Assembly: GCF_016863635.1 (NCBI RefSeq)
Contig: NZ_BOPG01000017.1
Coordinates: forward strand, 109,506 to 173,505
Source of the DNA: Virgisporangium aurantiacum
Lineage (GTDB): Bacteria; Actinomycetota; Actinomycetes; Mycobacteriales; Micromonosporaceae
Length of the DNA: 64,000 nt
Reading direction: 5' to 3'
The stretch's first letter is position 1; each line of letters starts with the position of its first letter. The notes beneath the pieces are model-generated. The model had not been told where the DNA came from. It did no database searches and worked only from the letters and a program-made list of their open reading frames with translations. Below, piece by piece: positions 8,551 through 18,245 of the stretch. Position numbers and translations under genes: made by a program.

Positions 8551-9853
8551 CGAACGTCCGGGCGGGTTCGTTGACGATCAGGATGATGGTGATCGGCAGG
8601 GCGATCAGCACGAGTTGACGCACGGTGCGGCCGATCCATCTCATCGGCCGCACGGTCCGCTCGCGGCGCACCGGTTCGACCGGCTCGTGATCGTCGTCAT
8701 CGTCGTCGTCGGGCATCGCGCCGGCGCCGCGGATGTGCACCGCGCCCTCGATCCGCACGCCCGGCCCGATCACGACGGAGGCCGGTTGCTGCGGCGCCGG
8801 ATACTGCTGGGCCGGTTGCTGCGGGGCCGGTTGGTACGGGACGGGTTGCGGCTGCACCGGCTGGATCGCTTGTACCGGGCCGATCACCGCGCCGTAGGCG
8901 ACCGGCAGCTCGGGTTGCTCGGGCACCACGGGCACGACGCCGAAGCGGGCGTGCAACCGGCTCGCCACCAACGGGAGCCGGCTGGTGCCGCCCACGAGCA
9001 GGATCTGGTCGGGACGCACGCCGAGCCCGCCGAGCACCCGGGCCGTCTCGTCGACGGCGCGCTCGACGAGCGGCCCGGCCACGTGCTGCAACTCGTCGCG
9101 GGTCAGGTGGCTGGACCGGCCTCCGGGCAGGCGAACGGGCGCGACGGTGGTTCGGGAGAGCATCTCCTTGGCGGCGCGCACCTCCGTCCACAGTGTCCGG
9201 TCGGCGACGCCCGGGGCCAGGTACGACGCCAGCGCCGCGTCGATGTCGGCGCCGCCGAGGTCGTCGAGGCCGCCGGCGCCGAGCACGGTGAGCCCGGACG
9301 GGTCGGTGCGCACCACCGTGACGTCGAACGTGCCGCCGCCGAAGTCGAACACCACGAGCAGCCGGCCGGGATCGAGCCGCTGCCCGAGCACCGACGCGCA
9401 GTACCAGCCGGCGGCGACCGGTTCGTCCACAATGGTCACCGCCGTGAATCCCGCGATCGCCGCCGCCTGCCGCAGGACGCCGCGCCGCGCGGTGCCCCAG
9501 CGGACCGGCGCCGTGAACACGACGGTGTCCGGGGCGCCTCCTGCCAGCGCCGCCTCGGCGGCGACGCGGCGCAGGACGCCCGCGAGAAGCTCGGCCACCG
9601 GCACCGCACGGTCGCCCAGCCAGACCGCGCCGTCGTCGACGCGGCGCTTCGGGAACGGCTCGAAGCGCGCCGGGTCGTCGGCCATCAGCCGTTCCGCGTC
9701 GCGTCCGGCGTGCACCGTTCCGTACCCGTCGACGAACACCGCCGACGGCAGGACGGGCGACCCGTCGAACAGCAGCGCCCGCGGCGCGGCGCCCGGGCGG
9801 GACACCACCGCGACGGTGTTGCAGGTACCGACGTCCACGGCGAGCCTGTACAT
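8531..9853 (-). CDS. Tail-anchored Hsp70-type ATPase lacking the substrate-binding domain
   Basis: The first 330 residues form an actin/Hsp70-fold ATPase. Phosphate-1 is DVGTCNTVAVV near the start, phosphate-2 is VVFDFGGGTFDVTVV near residue 165, and the adenosine motif is LLVGGTSRLPLV near 285. A DnaK substrate-binding domain is absent. Instead there is a Pro/Gln-rich stretch, an Asp run of seven, a basic patch and one hydrophobic helix close to the C-terminus, followed by a short tail. The architecture suggests a membrane-tethered ATPase switch with its N-terminus in the cytoplasm. Its partner is unknown. It should not be called DnaK, which is longer and soluble. Confidence 0.8.
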   Translation of the reverse strand: MYRLAVDVGTCNTVAVVSRPGAAPRALLFDGSPVLPSAVFVDGYGTVHAGRDAERLMADDPARFEPFPKRRVDDGAVWLGDRAVPVAELLAGVLRRVAAEAALAGGAPDTVVFTAPVRWGTARRGVLRQAAAIAGFTAVTIVDEPVAAGWYCASVLGQRLDPGRLLVVFDFGGGTFDVTVVRTDPSGLTVLGAGGLDDLGGADIDAALASYLAPGVADRTLWTEVRAAKEMLSRTTVAPVRLPGGRSSHLTRDELQHVAGPLVERAVDETARVLGGLGVRPDQILLVGGTSRLPLVASRLHARFGVVPVVPEQPELPVAYGAVIGPVQAIQPVQPQPVPYQPAPQQPAQQYPAPQQPASVVIGPGVRIEGAVHIRGAGAMPDDDDDDDHEPVEPVRRERTVRPMRWIGRTVRQLVLIALPITIILIVNEPARTFVTNLFR

Positions 9854-9879
9854 GGTTCCAGGAGGGTACTCTCCTCGCC

Positions 9880-10806
9880 GTGAACCGGTATCCCGAGCGG
9901 CTCGACCGCGGCCACCCGTTCCGCCAGTGGAAGACCTGGCCGATCCCGGGCACCGGGCTGACGCTCACCGGCTACTCGCGGTCCAACGACAAGACGTTCT
10001 TCCACCTGCCCGAACTGCGCTGCTCGCTCGATGCGGGGCTGGCCGAGGGCCGGCAGCCGGAGACCGTCCTGCTGACCCACGCGCACGCCGACCACGCCGC
10101 CGACCTGGCGTACCTGGCCGCGCGGCCGGCGGGCGTCGACATCCACCTGCCGGCCGCGTCGCTGCCCGCCGCGCGGGCGTTCATCGAGGCGTCGTTCGCC
10201 CTCAACAACGCCACGCCGTTCGACCCGGCGCTGGCCGGCGGGATGCGGCTGCACGGGATGGTCGACGGCGACGAGTTCGCGGTCGGCCGGCGCGGGACGC
10301 ACACCGTGCGGGTGGTGGCCTGCCACCACAAGATCCCGTGCGTCGGGTACTGCTTCTCGTCGCACGGCCGCGCGTTGCTGCCGGAGCTCGCGGCGCTGCG
10401 GCCGACGATGGCACCGGCCGATTTCGGCAAGCTGCTGGCCGGCCGGCGCAAGGCCGGCGAACCGGTCGACCACGAGGTGCGCACGCCGCTGTTCGCGTTC
10501 CTCGGCGACACGCACCCCCGCGTGTTCGACGAGAACCCGTGGCTCTTCGACTACCCGGTGGTCGTCACCGAATGCACGTTCCTCGATGACGACCAGGCGG
10601 AGCGGGCCGAGCAGGTCGGGCACACGGTGTGGAGCCGCCTACGTCCGGTGGTCACCGCCCATCCGGAGACGCGGTTCGTGCTGACGCACTTCAGCCTGCG
10701 CCACTCCGACGCCGACGTCATCGCGTTCTTCGACAAGGAGAATCTGCCCAACGTGACGGTGTGGGCCCACCCGGAGAGCCTCCTCCCCGAACAGCACCAG
10801 CACTAG
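9880..10806 (+). CDS. RNase Z-like metallo-beta-lactamase-fold hydrolase
   Basis: This is a 308-aa MBL-fold protein. The metal-binding HAHADH motif covers about residues 67-72. Further ligands are expected in FLGDTHP (Asp) and THFSLRHSD (His), and the segment TECTFL follows. That motif order resembles RNase Z/ElaC-type enzymes, which trim the 3' end of tRNA precursors, but the exosite arm of true RNase Z is not obvious. It may act on another phosphodiester or ester. It starts with GTG 26 bases from the divergent Hsp70-type gene, so the two share a very short promoter region. Its last four bases overlap the small convergent membrane gene. Confidence 0.75.
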   Translation: MNRYPERLDRGHPFRQWKTWPIPGTGLTLTGYSRSNDKTFFHLPELRCSLDAGLAEGRQPETVLLTHAHADHAADLAYLAARPAGVDIHLPAASLPAARAFIEASFALNNATPFDPALAGGMRLHGMVDGDEFAVGRRGTHTVRVVACHHKIPCVGYCFSSHGRALLPELAALRPTMAPADFGKLLAGRRKAGEPVDHEVRTPLFAFLGDTHPRVFDENPWLFDYPVVVTECTFLDDDQAERAEQVGHTVWSRLRPVVTAHPETRFVLTHFSLRHSDADVIAFFDKENLPNVTVWAHPESLLPEQHQH

Positions 10807-11006
10807 CCACCCATCGCGCGCACGGCGCCGACGACGGCGCACACCGCGACGAACCCCCAGATCAGCAGCCGGGGGAACGAGCCGCGCCAGTGCGCCTTCG
10901 ACGCCGTCTTCACGAACGCCCGCGCGCCCCTGAGGTCGCGTCGCGACCGCAGGAACCGCTGCAGCACCATGCCGAACCCGACACCGATGACGAGTGTCAG
11001 AAGCAT
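10803..11006 (-). CDS. Small two-helix membrane protein of unknown function
   Basis: This is a 67-aa protein with two predicted membrane helices, one at residues 1-14 (LLTLVIGVGFGMVL) and one near 48-64 (LLIWGFVAVCAVVGAV). They are separated by a strongly basic loop (RFLRSRRDLRGARAF). I do not recognise a family. It sits between the RNase Z-like gene and the EF-G paralogue, convergent with the former. Coding bias fits a real gene, but its short length keeps confidence moderate. Confidence 0.55.
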   Translation of the reverse strand: MLLTLVIGVGFGMVLQRFLRSRRDLRGARAFVKTASKAHWRGSFPRLLIWGFVAVCAVVGAVRAMGG

Positions 11007-11079
11007 CCCGCCCGAGATCGCGACCGACCCCCTTCCGTGGTGGTGGTTCCCCGATACGGTAGGTCGCCTCGCGTCCGTG

Positions 11080-11120
11080 CCGCCAGGGGCGTCACCCGGT
11101 ACGGGTAACGCCCCTGGCGG
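11080..11120 (-). terminator. Hairpin terminator after the EF-G paralogue
   Basis: Perfect 13-bp arms (11080-11092 and 11108-11120, CCGCCAGGGGCGT) enclose a second small hairpin ACCCG-GTA-CGGGT. The structure starts 7 bases beyond the stop of the minus-strand EF-G-like gene. There is no U-run, as is usual for GC-rich actinomycetes. Confidence 0.75.
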
Positions 11121-11126
11121 TCCTCC

Positions 11127-13106
11127 TCACACCGTGGTAGTCCGCTCGGGTGCCGGCAGGTAGCCGAGCGGCCGGGTGGTGAACGAGCCACGCCCGTGGG
11201 TGCGGCTGCGCAGCACCGTGGCGTAGCCGAACAGCTCGGCCAGCGGCACGGTCGCGGTGACGACCATCGTGGTGCCCCGGGCCACCGAGTCGGTCACCCG
11301 GCCGCGGCGTGCGGCGAGGTCACCGAGGACGCCGCCCACCGCGTCCGCCGGCACCGTCGCCGTCACCTCGACCACCGGTTCCAGCAGGACCACGACGCAG
11401 GCCCGGAGCGCGTCGCGGAGCCCGAGCCGGCCCGCGGTGCGGAACGCCAGTTCCGACGAGTCCTTCACGTGCGTGGCGCCGTCGGTGAGCGTGACGCGCA
11501 CACCCACCACCGGGTGCCCGGCGAGCGGACCGTCGGCGAGCGCGTCGCGGCAGCCGGCCTCGACCGCCCGCACGAACTCCCTCGGCACCCGGCCACCGAC
11601 CACAGTGGACGCGAACTCCTCACCGTCGCCCGGCTCCACGTCGACGACGATGTGCGCCCATTGGCCCGACCCGCCGTCCTGCTTGGCGTGCCGGTAGACG
11701 AACCCGGTGACGCCGCGCACCACCGTCTCCCGGTAGGCGACCTGCGGCCGTCCGATGTGGACGGTCAGCCCGTCGGTCTGGCGGATCTTCTCCACCGCGA
11801 CCTCCAGGTGCAGTTCGCCCAGGCCGGACAGCAGCGTCTGCCCGGTCTCGGGGTCGGTGCGGACGGCGAGCGACGGGTCCTGTTCCACCAACCGCGCGAG
11901 CGCGGTCGCGAGCCGGTCGTTGTCGTTCGCCTCCACCGCGATCGACACGACGGGATCGGCCGTGCGCGGCGGCTCCAGCACCACCGGCGTGTCGGGTGCG
12001 CACAGCGTCGCCCCGGGTCTCGCGGCCTTCGGCCCGACCACCGCGACGATGTCGCCGGCGACCGCGCGATCGACCTCGATGTGCCGGTCGGCCTGCACCC
12101 GCAGGATCCGGGCCACCCGCTCGGTGCGGTTGGCCCCCTTTGCCGGCGCCGCGTCCATGACGTGGCTCCCCTTCGTGATGGTTCCGTCGTAGACCCGCAG
12201 GAACGTGAGCCGGCCCGTGTTGGTGGAGTTCACCTTGAACACCAGGGCGGCGAACGGCTTGTCCGGGTCTCCGGGTGGCGCGGGCAGGTACGCCACCACC
12301 GCGTCGAGCAACGGTTCGATGCCGCGGCCCTTGAACGCCGCGCCGCACAGCACCACCACGCCGCTGCCGTTCAGCGTGACGGCGCGCAGCGCGTTCTTCA
12401 GCGTCACGTCGCTGACCGCGCCGGTGGCCACGAACTCCTCCAACGCGGCGGCGTCGAGTTCGGCGACGGCTTCGTCGAGCCGGTGCCGGTGTGCGCGCGC
12501 CGCTTCCGGGACGTCGGTTTCCGTCATCGGTCCGTCGGCATCGGCCCACACGTACGCCCGCATCGCGACCAGGTCGACGACGCCGGTGAAGGTATCCTCG
12601 ACGCCGATCGGCAGCTGTACCGCCAACGGCTTCGGGTGCAGCTTCTGCCGGATCGACTCCACCGCCGCGTCGAAGTCCGCGCCCGCGCGGTCGAGCTTGT
12701 TCACGAACGCTATGCGTGGCACGCCGTACCGGTCGGCCTGACGCCACACCGATTCGCTCTGCGGCTCGACGCCGGCGACGCCGTCGAAGACGGTGACCGC
12801 GCCGTCGAGGACGCGCAACGACCGCTCGACCTCGTCGGAGAAGTCGACGTGGCCCGGTGTGTCGATCAGGTTGATGCGATGGCCGGCCCAGTGGCAGGTG
12901 ACGGCCGCGGAGAAGATGGTGATGCCACGCTTGCGCTCCTGCGGGTCGAAGTCGGTCACGGTCGTACCGTCGTGCACCTCGCCCCGCTTGTAGGTGGCGC
13001 CGGTGGCGAACAGAAGCCGTTCGGTGGTCGTGGTTTTGCCGGCGTCGACGTGGGCGAGAATGCCGATGTTGCGGACGCGGGCAAGGTCGTTTCGGTTGGT
13101 GCGCAC
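11127..13106 (-). CDS. Stand-alone elongation factor G paralogue (EF-G-like GTPase)
   Basis: This is a translation GTPase of the EF-G family, 659 aa from a GTG at 13106 preceded by GAGAGG. The open frame extends further upstream, but that part has no homology-like content. G1 is [12 protein letters not shown] at residues 18-29, G2 is RGITIFS, G3 DTPGHVDF, G4 NKLD and G5 [11 protein letters not shown] domains II to V follow, ending in the [16 protein letters not shown] region of domain V. The canonical fusA lies in the rpsL-rpsG-fusA-tuf operon, which is absent here, so this is a second copy. It may act as an alternative EF-G, a recycling factor or a ribosome-protection protein. The sequence alone does not decide. 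Confidence 0.85.
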   Translation of the reverse strand: MRTNRNDLARVRNIGILAHVDAGKTTTTERLLFATGATYKRGEVHDGTTVTDFDPQERKRGITIFSAAVTCHWAGHRINLIDTPGHVDFSDEVERSLRVLDGAVTVFDGVAGVEPQSESVWRQADRYGVPRIAFVNKLDRAGADFDAAVESIRQKLHPKPLAVQLPIGVEDTFTGVVDLVAMRAYVWADADGPMTETDVPEAARAHRHRLDEAVAELDAAALEEFVATGAVSDVTLKNALRAVTLNGSGVVVLCGAAFKGRGIEPLLDAVVAYLPAPPGDPDKPFAALVFKVNSTNTGRLTFLRVYDGTITKGSHVMDAAPAKGANRTERVARILRVQADRHIEVDRAVAGDIVAVVGPKAARPGATLCAPDTPVVLEPPRTADPVVSIAVEANDNDRLATALARLVEQDPSLAVRTDPETGQTLLSGLGELHLEVAVEKIRQTDGLTVHIGRPQVAYRETVVRGVTGFVYRHAKQDGGSGQWAHIVVDVEPGDGEEFASTVVGGRVPREFVRAVEAGCRDALADGPLAGHPVVGVRVTLTDGATHVKDSSELAFRTAGRLGLRDALRACVVVLLEPVVEVTATVPADAVGGVLGDLAARRGRVTDSVARGTTMVVTATVPLAELFGYATVLRSRTHGRGSFTTRPLGYLPAPERTTTV

Positions 13107-13367
13107 GGTGCTGCGCCTCTCAGGATCGCGTGTTTGCGGACAGCGCGATTCCCCGACGGAGGAGCTCAGCCCACCATCAGGAGCAGCCGGTGCCGGCCAC
13201 GCCAGCCAGCATCGGACCGTGCCGGAAACACCAGAATCACCCGGGAACGCGGACGGAGAGCGGTGCACATGGCCGGCCCTCCTCGCTCGTGTCCCGCGCG
13301 AAGCGCCGGACGATCTCTCCGCCAGAGGCTACGCACTCCCGTCAACCCCGCCAAGCACAATTCCGCT

Positions 13368-13397
13368 CCTGTGGACAACGCGCCCGTTGTCCACAGG
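13368..13397. promoter_or_regulatory. Inverted pair of perfect DnaA boxes
   Basis: A perfect 13-bp inverted repeat (13368-13380 and 13385-13397) with a 4-base centre contains TGTGGACAA at 13370-13378 and TTGTCCACA at 13387-13395. Each is an exact copy of the actinobacterial DnaA box TTGTCCACA, and the two face each other 8 bp apart. They sit in the 330-bp gap (13107-13436) between the divergent EF-G paralogue and the AbiEi-type gene. I see no gene or other structure in that gap. Confidence 0.6.
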
Positions 13398-13436
13398 GCC
13401 TTCCGCCGGTCGTCCGCGGGACGCATCCTCGCCGTC

Positions 13437-14354
13437 GTGTGGCAGCAACCCGCGGCGACCCAGGCCGGCATCCTCACCCGCGCCCAGGCCCTGCGCGCGG
13501 GCCTGACCCGTGCCGCGATCCACGCCCGCCTCGCTACGGGCCGCTGGCAACGCGTCCACTACGGCGTCCTCGCGACGTTCGGTGGCCCCCTTCCCCGCCC
13601 GGCGCAGCTGTGGGCCGCGGTGCTGAGCGCCGGCCCGGGTGCCGTTCTCAGCCACGAGACCGCCGCGGAACTGTACGGGCTCGCGGAGAGACCGGATCCG
13701 ACCGTGCACGTGTCGGTGCCGGCAGCGCGACGCGTTGTGGCGCCTCCGGGAGTGGTGATTCACCGGTCCACCCGTGCGGAACACGGCCGGCACCCGGCGC
13801 TGGAGCCTCCGCGGACCCGCGTCGAGGAGACGGTGATCGATCTTGTGCACACCAGTCGCGACGCCGATCACGCCATCGCCTGGCTCGCCCGCGCGGTGGG
13901 CGCACGGCTGACGACTCCCGCCCGGTTGCGTACGGCGGTCCGGGCCCGGTACCGGCTGCGCTGGCGTCGGGACGTTCTGACCGCACTCGACGACGTCGCG
14001 GCGGGCTGTCATTCGATGCTGGAACTGCGGTATCTCCGCCTGGTCGAACGCTCACACGGGCTCCCGTCGGGCAGCCGGCAGCAACGACGGAACGCCTGGT
14101 ACGACGACGTGCACTACGCCGGGTTCGGCGTGTGCGTCGAACTCGACGGCCGGCTCGCGCACCCGGTCGATCAGCGGTTCCGCGACCACCGGCGGGACAA
14201 CGCCGCGACCGTCGCCGGCGCACGGGTGCTCCGGTACGGCCACGCCGACGTGACCCAGCGGCCGTGCGCCGTGGCGACCGAGGTGGCGACGGTGCTCAGC
14301 GCGAACGGATGGCGGGGCGTGCCGCGACGGTGTGGTGCCGGTTGCGTGCTGTGA
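13437..14354 (+). CDS. AbiEi-type winged-helix / DUF559 endonuclease-fold protein
   Basis: From the GTG at 13437 the product is 305 aa. The N-terminal half (AGILTRAQALRAGLTRAAIHARLATGRWQ in pattern) resembles the AbiEi antitoxin-type winged helix. The C-terminal third (VCVELDGRLAHP, then RDHRRDNAATVAGARVLRY) resembles the DUF559 / very-short-patch-repair-like PD-(D/E)XK fold. Such two-part proteins are very common and poorly characterised in actinomycetes. A GTG further upstream at 13371 is possible but would place the DnaA-box repeat inside the gene. No toxin partner of the AbiEii type lies next to it, so a classical toxin-antitoxin role is not supported. Confidence 0.72.
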   Translation: MWQQPAATQAGILTRAQALRAGLTRAAIHARLATGRWQRVHYGVLATFGGPLPRPAQLWAAVLSAGPGAVLSHETAAELYGLAERPDPTVHVSVPAARRVVAPPGVVIHRSTRAEHGRHPALEPPRTRVEETVIDLVHTSRDADHAIAWLARAVGARLTTPARLRTAVRARYRLRWRRDVLTALDDVAAGCHSMLELRYLRLVERSHGLPSGSRQQRRNAWYDDVHYAGFGVCVELDGRLAHPVDQRFRDHRRDNAATVAGARVLRYGHADVTQRPCAVATEVATVLSANGWRGVPRRCGAGCVL

Positions 14355-14360
14355 CCGGTG

Positions 14361-14418
14361 ATGTTGATCGAGGAAGAAGAGGCCCGCTATGACCGGCCCT
14401 TTCTTCCTCGATCAACAT
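14361..14418. repeat. Long intergenic inverted repeat, 18-bp arms
   Basis: Perfect 18-bp arms (14361-14378 ATGTTGATCGAGGAAGAA and its complement at 14401-14418) flank a 22-base loop with GGCC near each side. It begins 7 bases after the AbiEi-type stop. It could terminate transcription, but the long loop and the outer GATC match three other inverted repeats in this window. Confidence 0.75.
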
Positions 14419-14429
14419 TTGCCCGCGCG

Positions 14430-15215
14430 GTGCGTAACCATGGAGTGGTGTCGCCTCGTCGTCGGCTTCTTGTCGGAGTGGTCTTTGCGGTGGTTCTGAT
14501 GCTCGGCATCGGGGGAATTGTCTGGTTTGTCGTAGACAGGACCAGCACCGAGGAGCCCGCCGATCAGGCGACCCCCGGCACCGTCCTGCTCGTGCCGGGT
14601 TACGGGGGCAACACGCGCAGCCTGGAACGGCTCGCCGAGCGCATCCGGGCCACCGGGCGTACCGCCACCGTCGTCGCGCCGCCCGGGGACGGGACGGGCG
14701 ATCTGCGGGCACAGGCGAAGAACCTCGGTGACGCCGCGCGGAAGGCCATCGACGACGGTGCCCCGTCGGTCGACGTGATCGGTTACTCGGCCGGAGGCGT
14801 GGTGACCTGGCTGTTCCTCCGCGAGTACGACGGCATCCCGAGGACCCGCCGCGTCATCACGCTCGGCTCGCCGCTGCACGGGGCCAAACTCGCCGCCGCC
14901 GGTGCCGCCCTCGCCCCCGGCGCCTGCCCGGCCGCCTGCCGGCAGCTCGCCCCGGGCAGCGACCTGCTCGACGACCTCGACGAGGATCCCGCCCCCGTAC
15001 CCTGGCTCAGCCTCTGGACGGAGAACGACGAGACGGTGCAGCCACCCGATTCCGCCCGCCTCGACGGCGCCACCAACGTCTCCCTGCAGGGGATCTGCCC
15101 CGGCCTCACCGTCTCGCACTCGGCGCTGCCGGCGGATCCGCAGGTGACCGCGTTGGTGCTCAAGGCGATCGGCACCGATCCGATCGCACCGCCCACCAGC
15201 TGTGAAACCGCCTAG
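14430..15215 (+). CDS. Membrane-anchored alpha/beta hydrolase (lipase-like)
   Basis: After a short basic N-terminus there is one membrane helix (LLVGVVFAVVLMLGIGGIVWFVV). An alpha/beta hydrolase domain of about 210 residues then lies outside the cell. LVPGYGGNTRSL is the oxyanion region, and the nucleophile Ser is in GYSAGG. The acidic residue is probably in LWTENDETV and the His in LTVSHSALP. The pattern is that of class 2 lipases such as LipA/EstA. Starts at 14430, 14445 and 14448 (GTG) are all possible and none has a strong ribosome site. The last four bases overlap the convergent ABC permease gene. Confidence 0.75.
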   Translation: MRNHGVVSPRRRLLVGVVFAVVLMLGIGGIVWFVVDRTSTEEPADQATPGTVLLVPGYGGNTRSLERLAERIRATGRTATVVAPPGDGTGDLRAQAKNLGDAARKAIDDGAPSVDVIGYSAGGVVTWLFLREYDGIPRTRRVITLGSPLHGAKLAAAGAALAPGACPAACRQLAPGSDLLDDLDEDPAPVPWLSLWTENDETVQPPDSARLDGATNVSLQGICPGLTVSHSALPADPQVTALVLKAIGTDPIAPPTSCETA

Positions 15216-16047
15216 GACGTGATGTCGCGGGTCTTGAAGTTGGCCCACGCGAATCCGAGCAGCACCGCCACGTAGACCAGTTGCAACAGGACGCCGCGCT
15301 CGATGTCGCGCCACAGGATCGGCTCGCGGAAGAAATCTATCCACGCCAGCCAGTAGCGGGTGGGCAGGTACGGCTTCACCGACTCCGCGGCGTCCAGGGT
15401 GACCAGGACCTGGCTCGTCACCAGCACCGACAGCGCGCCCATCGCGGCGCCCAGCGCCGAGTCGGTCAGCGTCGACAGGAACAGCGCGATCGACGCGACC
15501 GCCAGCATCGACAGCGTGATGTAGCCGATCGTGCCGAGCATCCGCAGCACGAGTTCGCCGGGGCTGATGACGCCGCCGGACAGCGACGTCACGTCGGGCG
15601 GGAGCACCACGACGCCGCCGGTGGTGGCGGGGCCGGTGCCAAGCAGCGCGATGCCGGTGACGTACGACGTCAGCACCACCATCGCGATCGCGAACAGCAC
15701 GAACGCGATCATCGCGACCAGCTTGGCCACCAGGAAACGCGTGCGGCCGACCGGCCGGATCAGCAGGTAGCGCAGCGTGCCGCCGGTGGCTTCGCCGGCC
15801 ACCGCGTCACCGGCGAGCACGGCCACCGCCACGGGCAGGAACACCGGCAGCACCAGCGCCATCGCGGCGGCCGGGTAGAGCGCGCCGTTGCCGAGCACGG
15901 CGGCCAGGAACGCGCCACCCTGGCCGGGCGGCGGCGGGATCCGCGTGGTGGCCAGGAAGATCGCCACGATGAACGGCAGCAGGCACAGCAGCGCGACGAT
16001 CACGTACATCCGGGGACGCCGGAAAAGCTTCGACAATTCGACATAGA

Positions 16048-16051
<4 letters not shown>
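15212..16051 (-). CDS. ABC-2 type transporter permease
   Basis: This is a 279-aa integral membrane protein with about six helices, starting at the ATG at 16051 (MIYVELSKLFRRP). That N-terminal amphipathic segment is typical of ABC-2 permeases. The start overlaps the stop of the ATPase gene by ATGA, so the two are coupled. The open frame extends upstream, but the extra residues are a shadow of the ATPase gene. With the ATPase and the lipoprotein-carrier-like protein encoded upstream, it forms an export or lipid-handling module. The substrate is unknown. Confidence 0.85.
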
Positions 16052-16949
<898 letters not shown>

Positions 16950-16953
<4 letters not shown>

Positions 16954-18191
16954 CGGCCGGCCCGGTTCGACGTCCGCGCCGCGGCCAGGGCCTCGCCGAA
17001 CCGCTGCATGTACACCCCGTCGACCATGCCGGCGATCAGGTACGTCTGGTTCCGCGAGTGCTTGTGCACCACCATCACCGACAGCAGCGGCGCGGCGATC
17101 AGCACCGCCGCGGTGTCGGGCAGCGTGATCTCGGTGCCCCAGGCCCGGGCGTTGCGCAGCACGTCGTTGCCGAGGCGGCGGTTGAGCGGCAGCACGGCGA
17201 CCCGGGTCAGCCCTGTGCCGTACGCGGTGCCGAGTTCGCGCCGGATGACCCACCGCTCCCCCGGCCCGTCGGGCGTCACCACCTCGGCGTCGGCCCACCG
17301 CTCCAGGCCGGCGATCGTGTCGGGCAGGTCGGGGTAGCCGGGGTCGAAGATGTTGAACGAGTCCTCGGGATTGACGTTCGTCGCCGACATCCCGTCGCGC
17401 GGCTCCGGCGGGGTGAGCACCGCGTCGGACGGCCGCGACAGCCGCAGGTCGAGGAACCGCGTCTCCAGGATCGGCCGCTCGGCGTTACGCGCGGTGACCG
17501 ACACCTGCAGCGGCAGCCCGGTGCGCGGGTCGGCCCAGATGTCGATGTGCCCGATCGTGCTCTGCGGCGCGCTCGTGGTGATCCGCAGCCCGGCCGCGTC
17601 GACACCGGCGATCCGCCGGCCGCGGATCGGGGTCGCCGGGTCGCCCTCCGCGAGGTCGAGCAGGCGGCGGGCCAGGTCGGGCGGCAGCAGGTCGGCGCCG
17701 CGGGGCAGCCGGTTCGAGGACTCACCCTCGACCCCCGTGTACCGGGCCTCCATCGCGACGTCGTCGCGGTTGAGCACGACCATGGCGACGGTGGCCAGAC
17801 CCACCACCGCCAGCTGGTTGGCGCCGTAGTCCCAGTTCACGATGCCGTCCGGGGTCCGGTAGACGCCCCGCTCCTGCCCGGTCTCGATGACGTCGACACG
17901 CCACCGGTCCTTCGCCGCGTACCAGGCCCGCATCCGCGTGTTTCCGCTGACCAGCGCCGCGACCTGCCCGAACCGGGGCAGCTCGGGCAGCCCGAGGGTG
18001 CCGACGCTCTCCGCGTACCCCTCGTACGGCCGGTCGGCCGAGCGCCGGATGAGATCGCGCAGCTCACGTGCGTCCACCCGGATGTTCTTCACCGGCCACG
18101 CGGAGAGCGCGACCGGCACCGCGCACAGCACCGCGACGGACGCCAGCACGATCGCCCACCGCCGGCGCGCCTCGCGCCGGACCACGCTCAT
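16950..18191 (-). CDS. Exported LolA/RseB-like protein linked to ABC transporter
   Basis: From the ATG at 18191 the protein is 413 aa; an ATG ten codons upstream at 18221 is also possible. A hydrophobic segment (WAIVLASVAVLCAVPVAL) anchors it. The following 250 residues have the beta-rich pattern of outer-membrane lipoprotein carrier/RseB-type domains: RWRVDVIETGQERGVYRTPDG, then WADPRTGLPLQVSVTA. A second hydrophobic segment lies near the C-terminus (TAAVLIAAPLLSVMVVH). It is the first gene of a three-gene operon with an ABC ATPase and an ABC-2 permease. It probably binds a hydrophobic ligand or senses the envelope on their behalf. The family assignment rests on pattern only. Confidence 0.6.
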
Positions 18192-18245
18192 GCCGAACCT
18201 CCCATCGCTCAAAGATGACACGCGTCGGGAGGCGGATCAGGTTGC

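Noticed and set aside
11127..13106. Tet(M)-type tetracycline resistance gene
   Set aside because: The protein could belong to the wider ribosome-protection group, but its motifs are equally those of EF-G paralogues. I cannot claim resistance from sequence alone.
13107..13268. 54-residue N-terminal extension of the EF-G paralogue
   Set aside because: The extension has no EF-G content. The GTG at 13106 has a good ribosome site and starts at the family's normal N-terminus.
13368..13397. Replication origin
   Set aside because: Only two DnaA boxes are present and dnaA, dnaN or an AT-rich unwinding region are absent.
13437..14354. AbiE toxin-antitoxin system
   Set aside because: There is no AbiEii-type nucleotidyltransferase toxin gene beside it, and the C-terminus looks like DUF559.
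14361..14418. Insertion sequence or MITE ends
   Set aside because: No transposase or target-site duplication is visible around the inverted repeats, so mobility is not supported; they are listed as repeats only.
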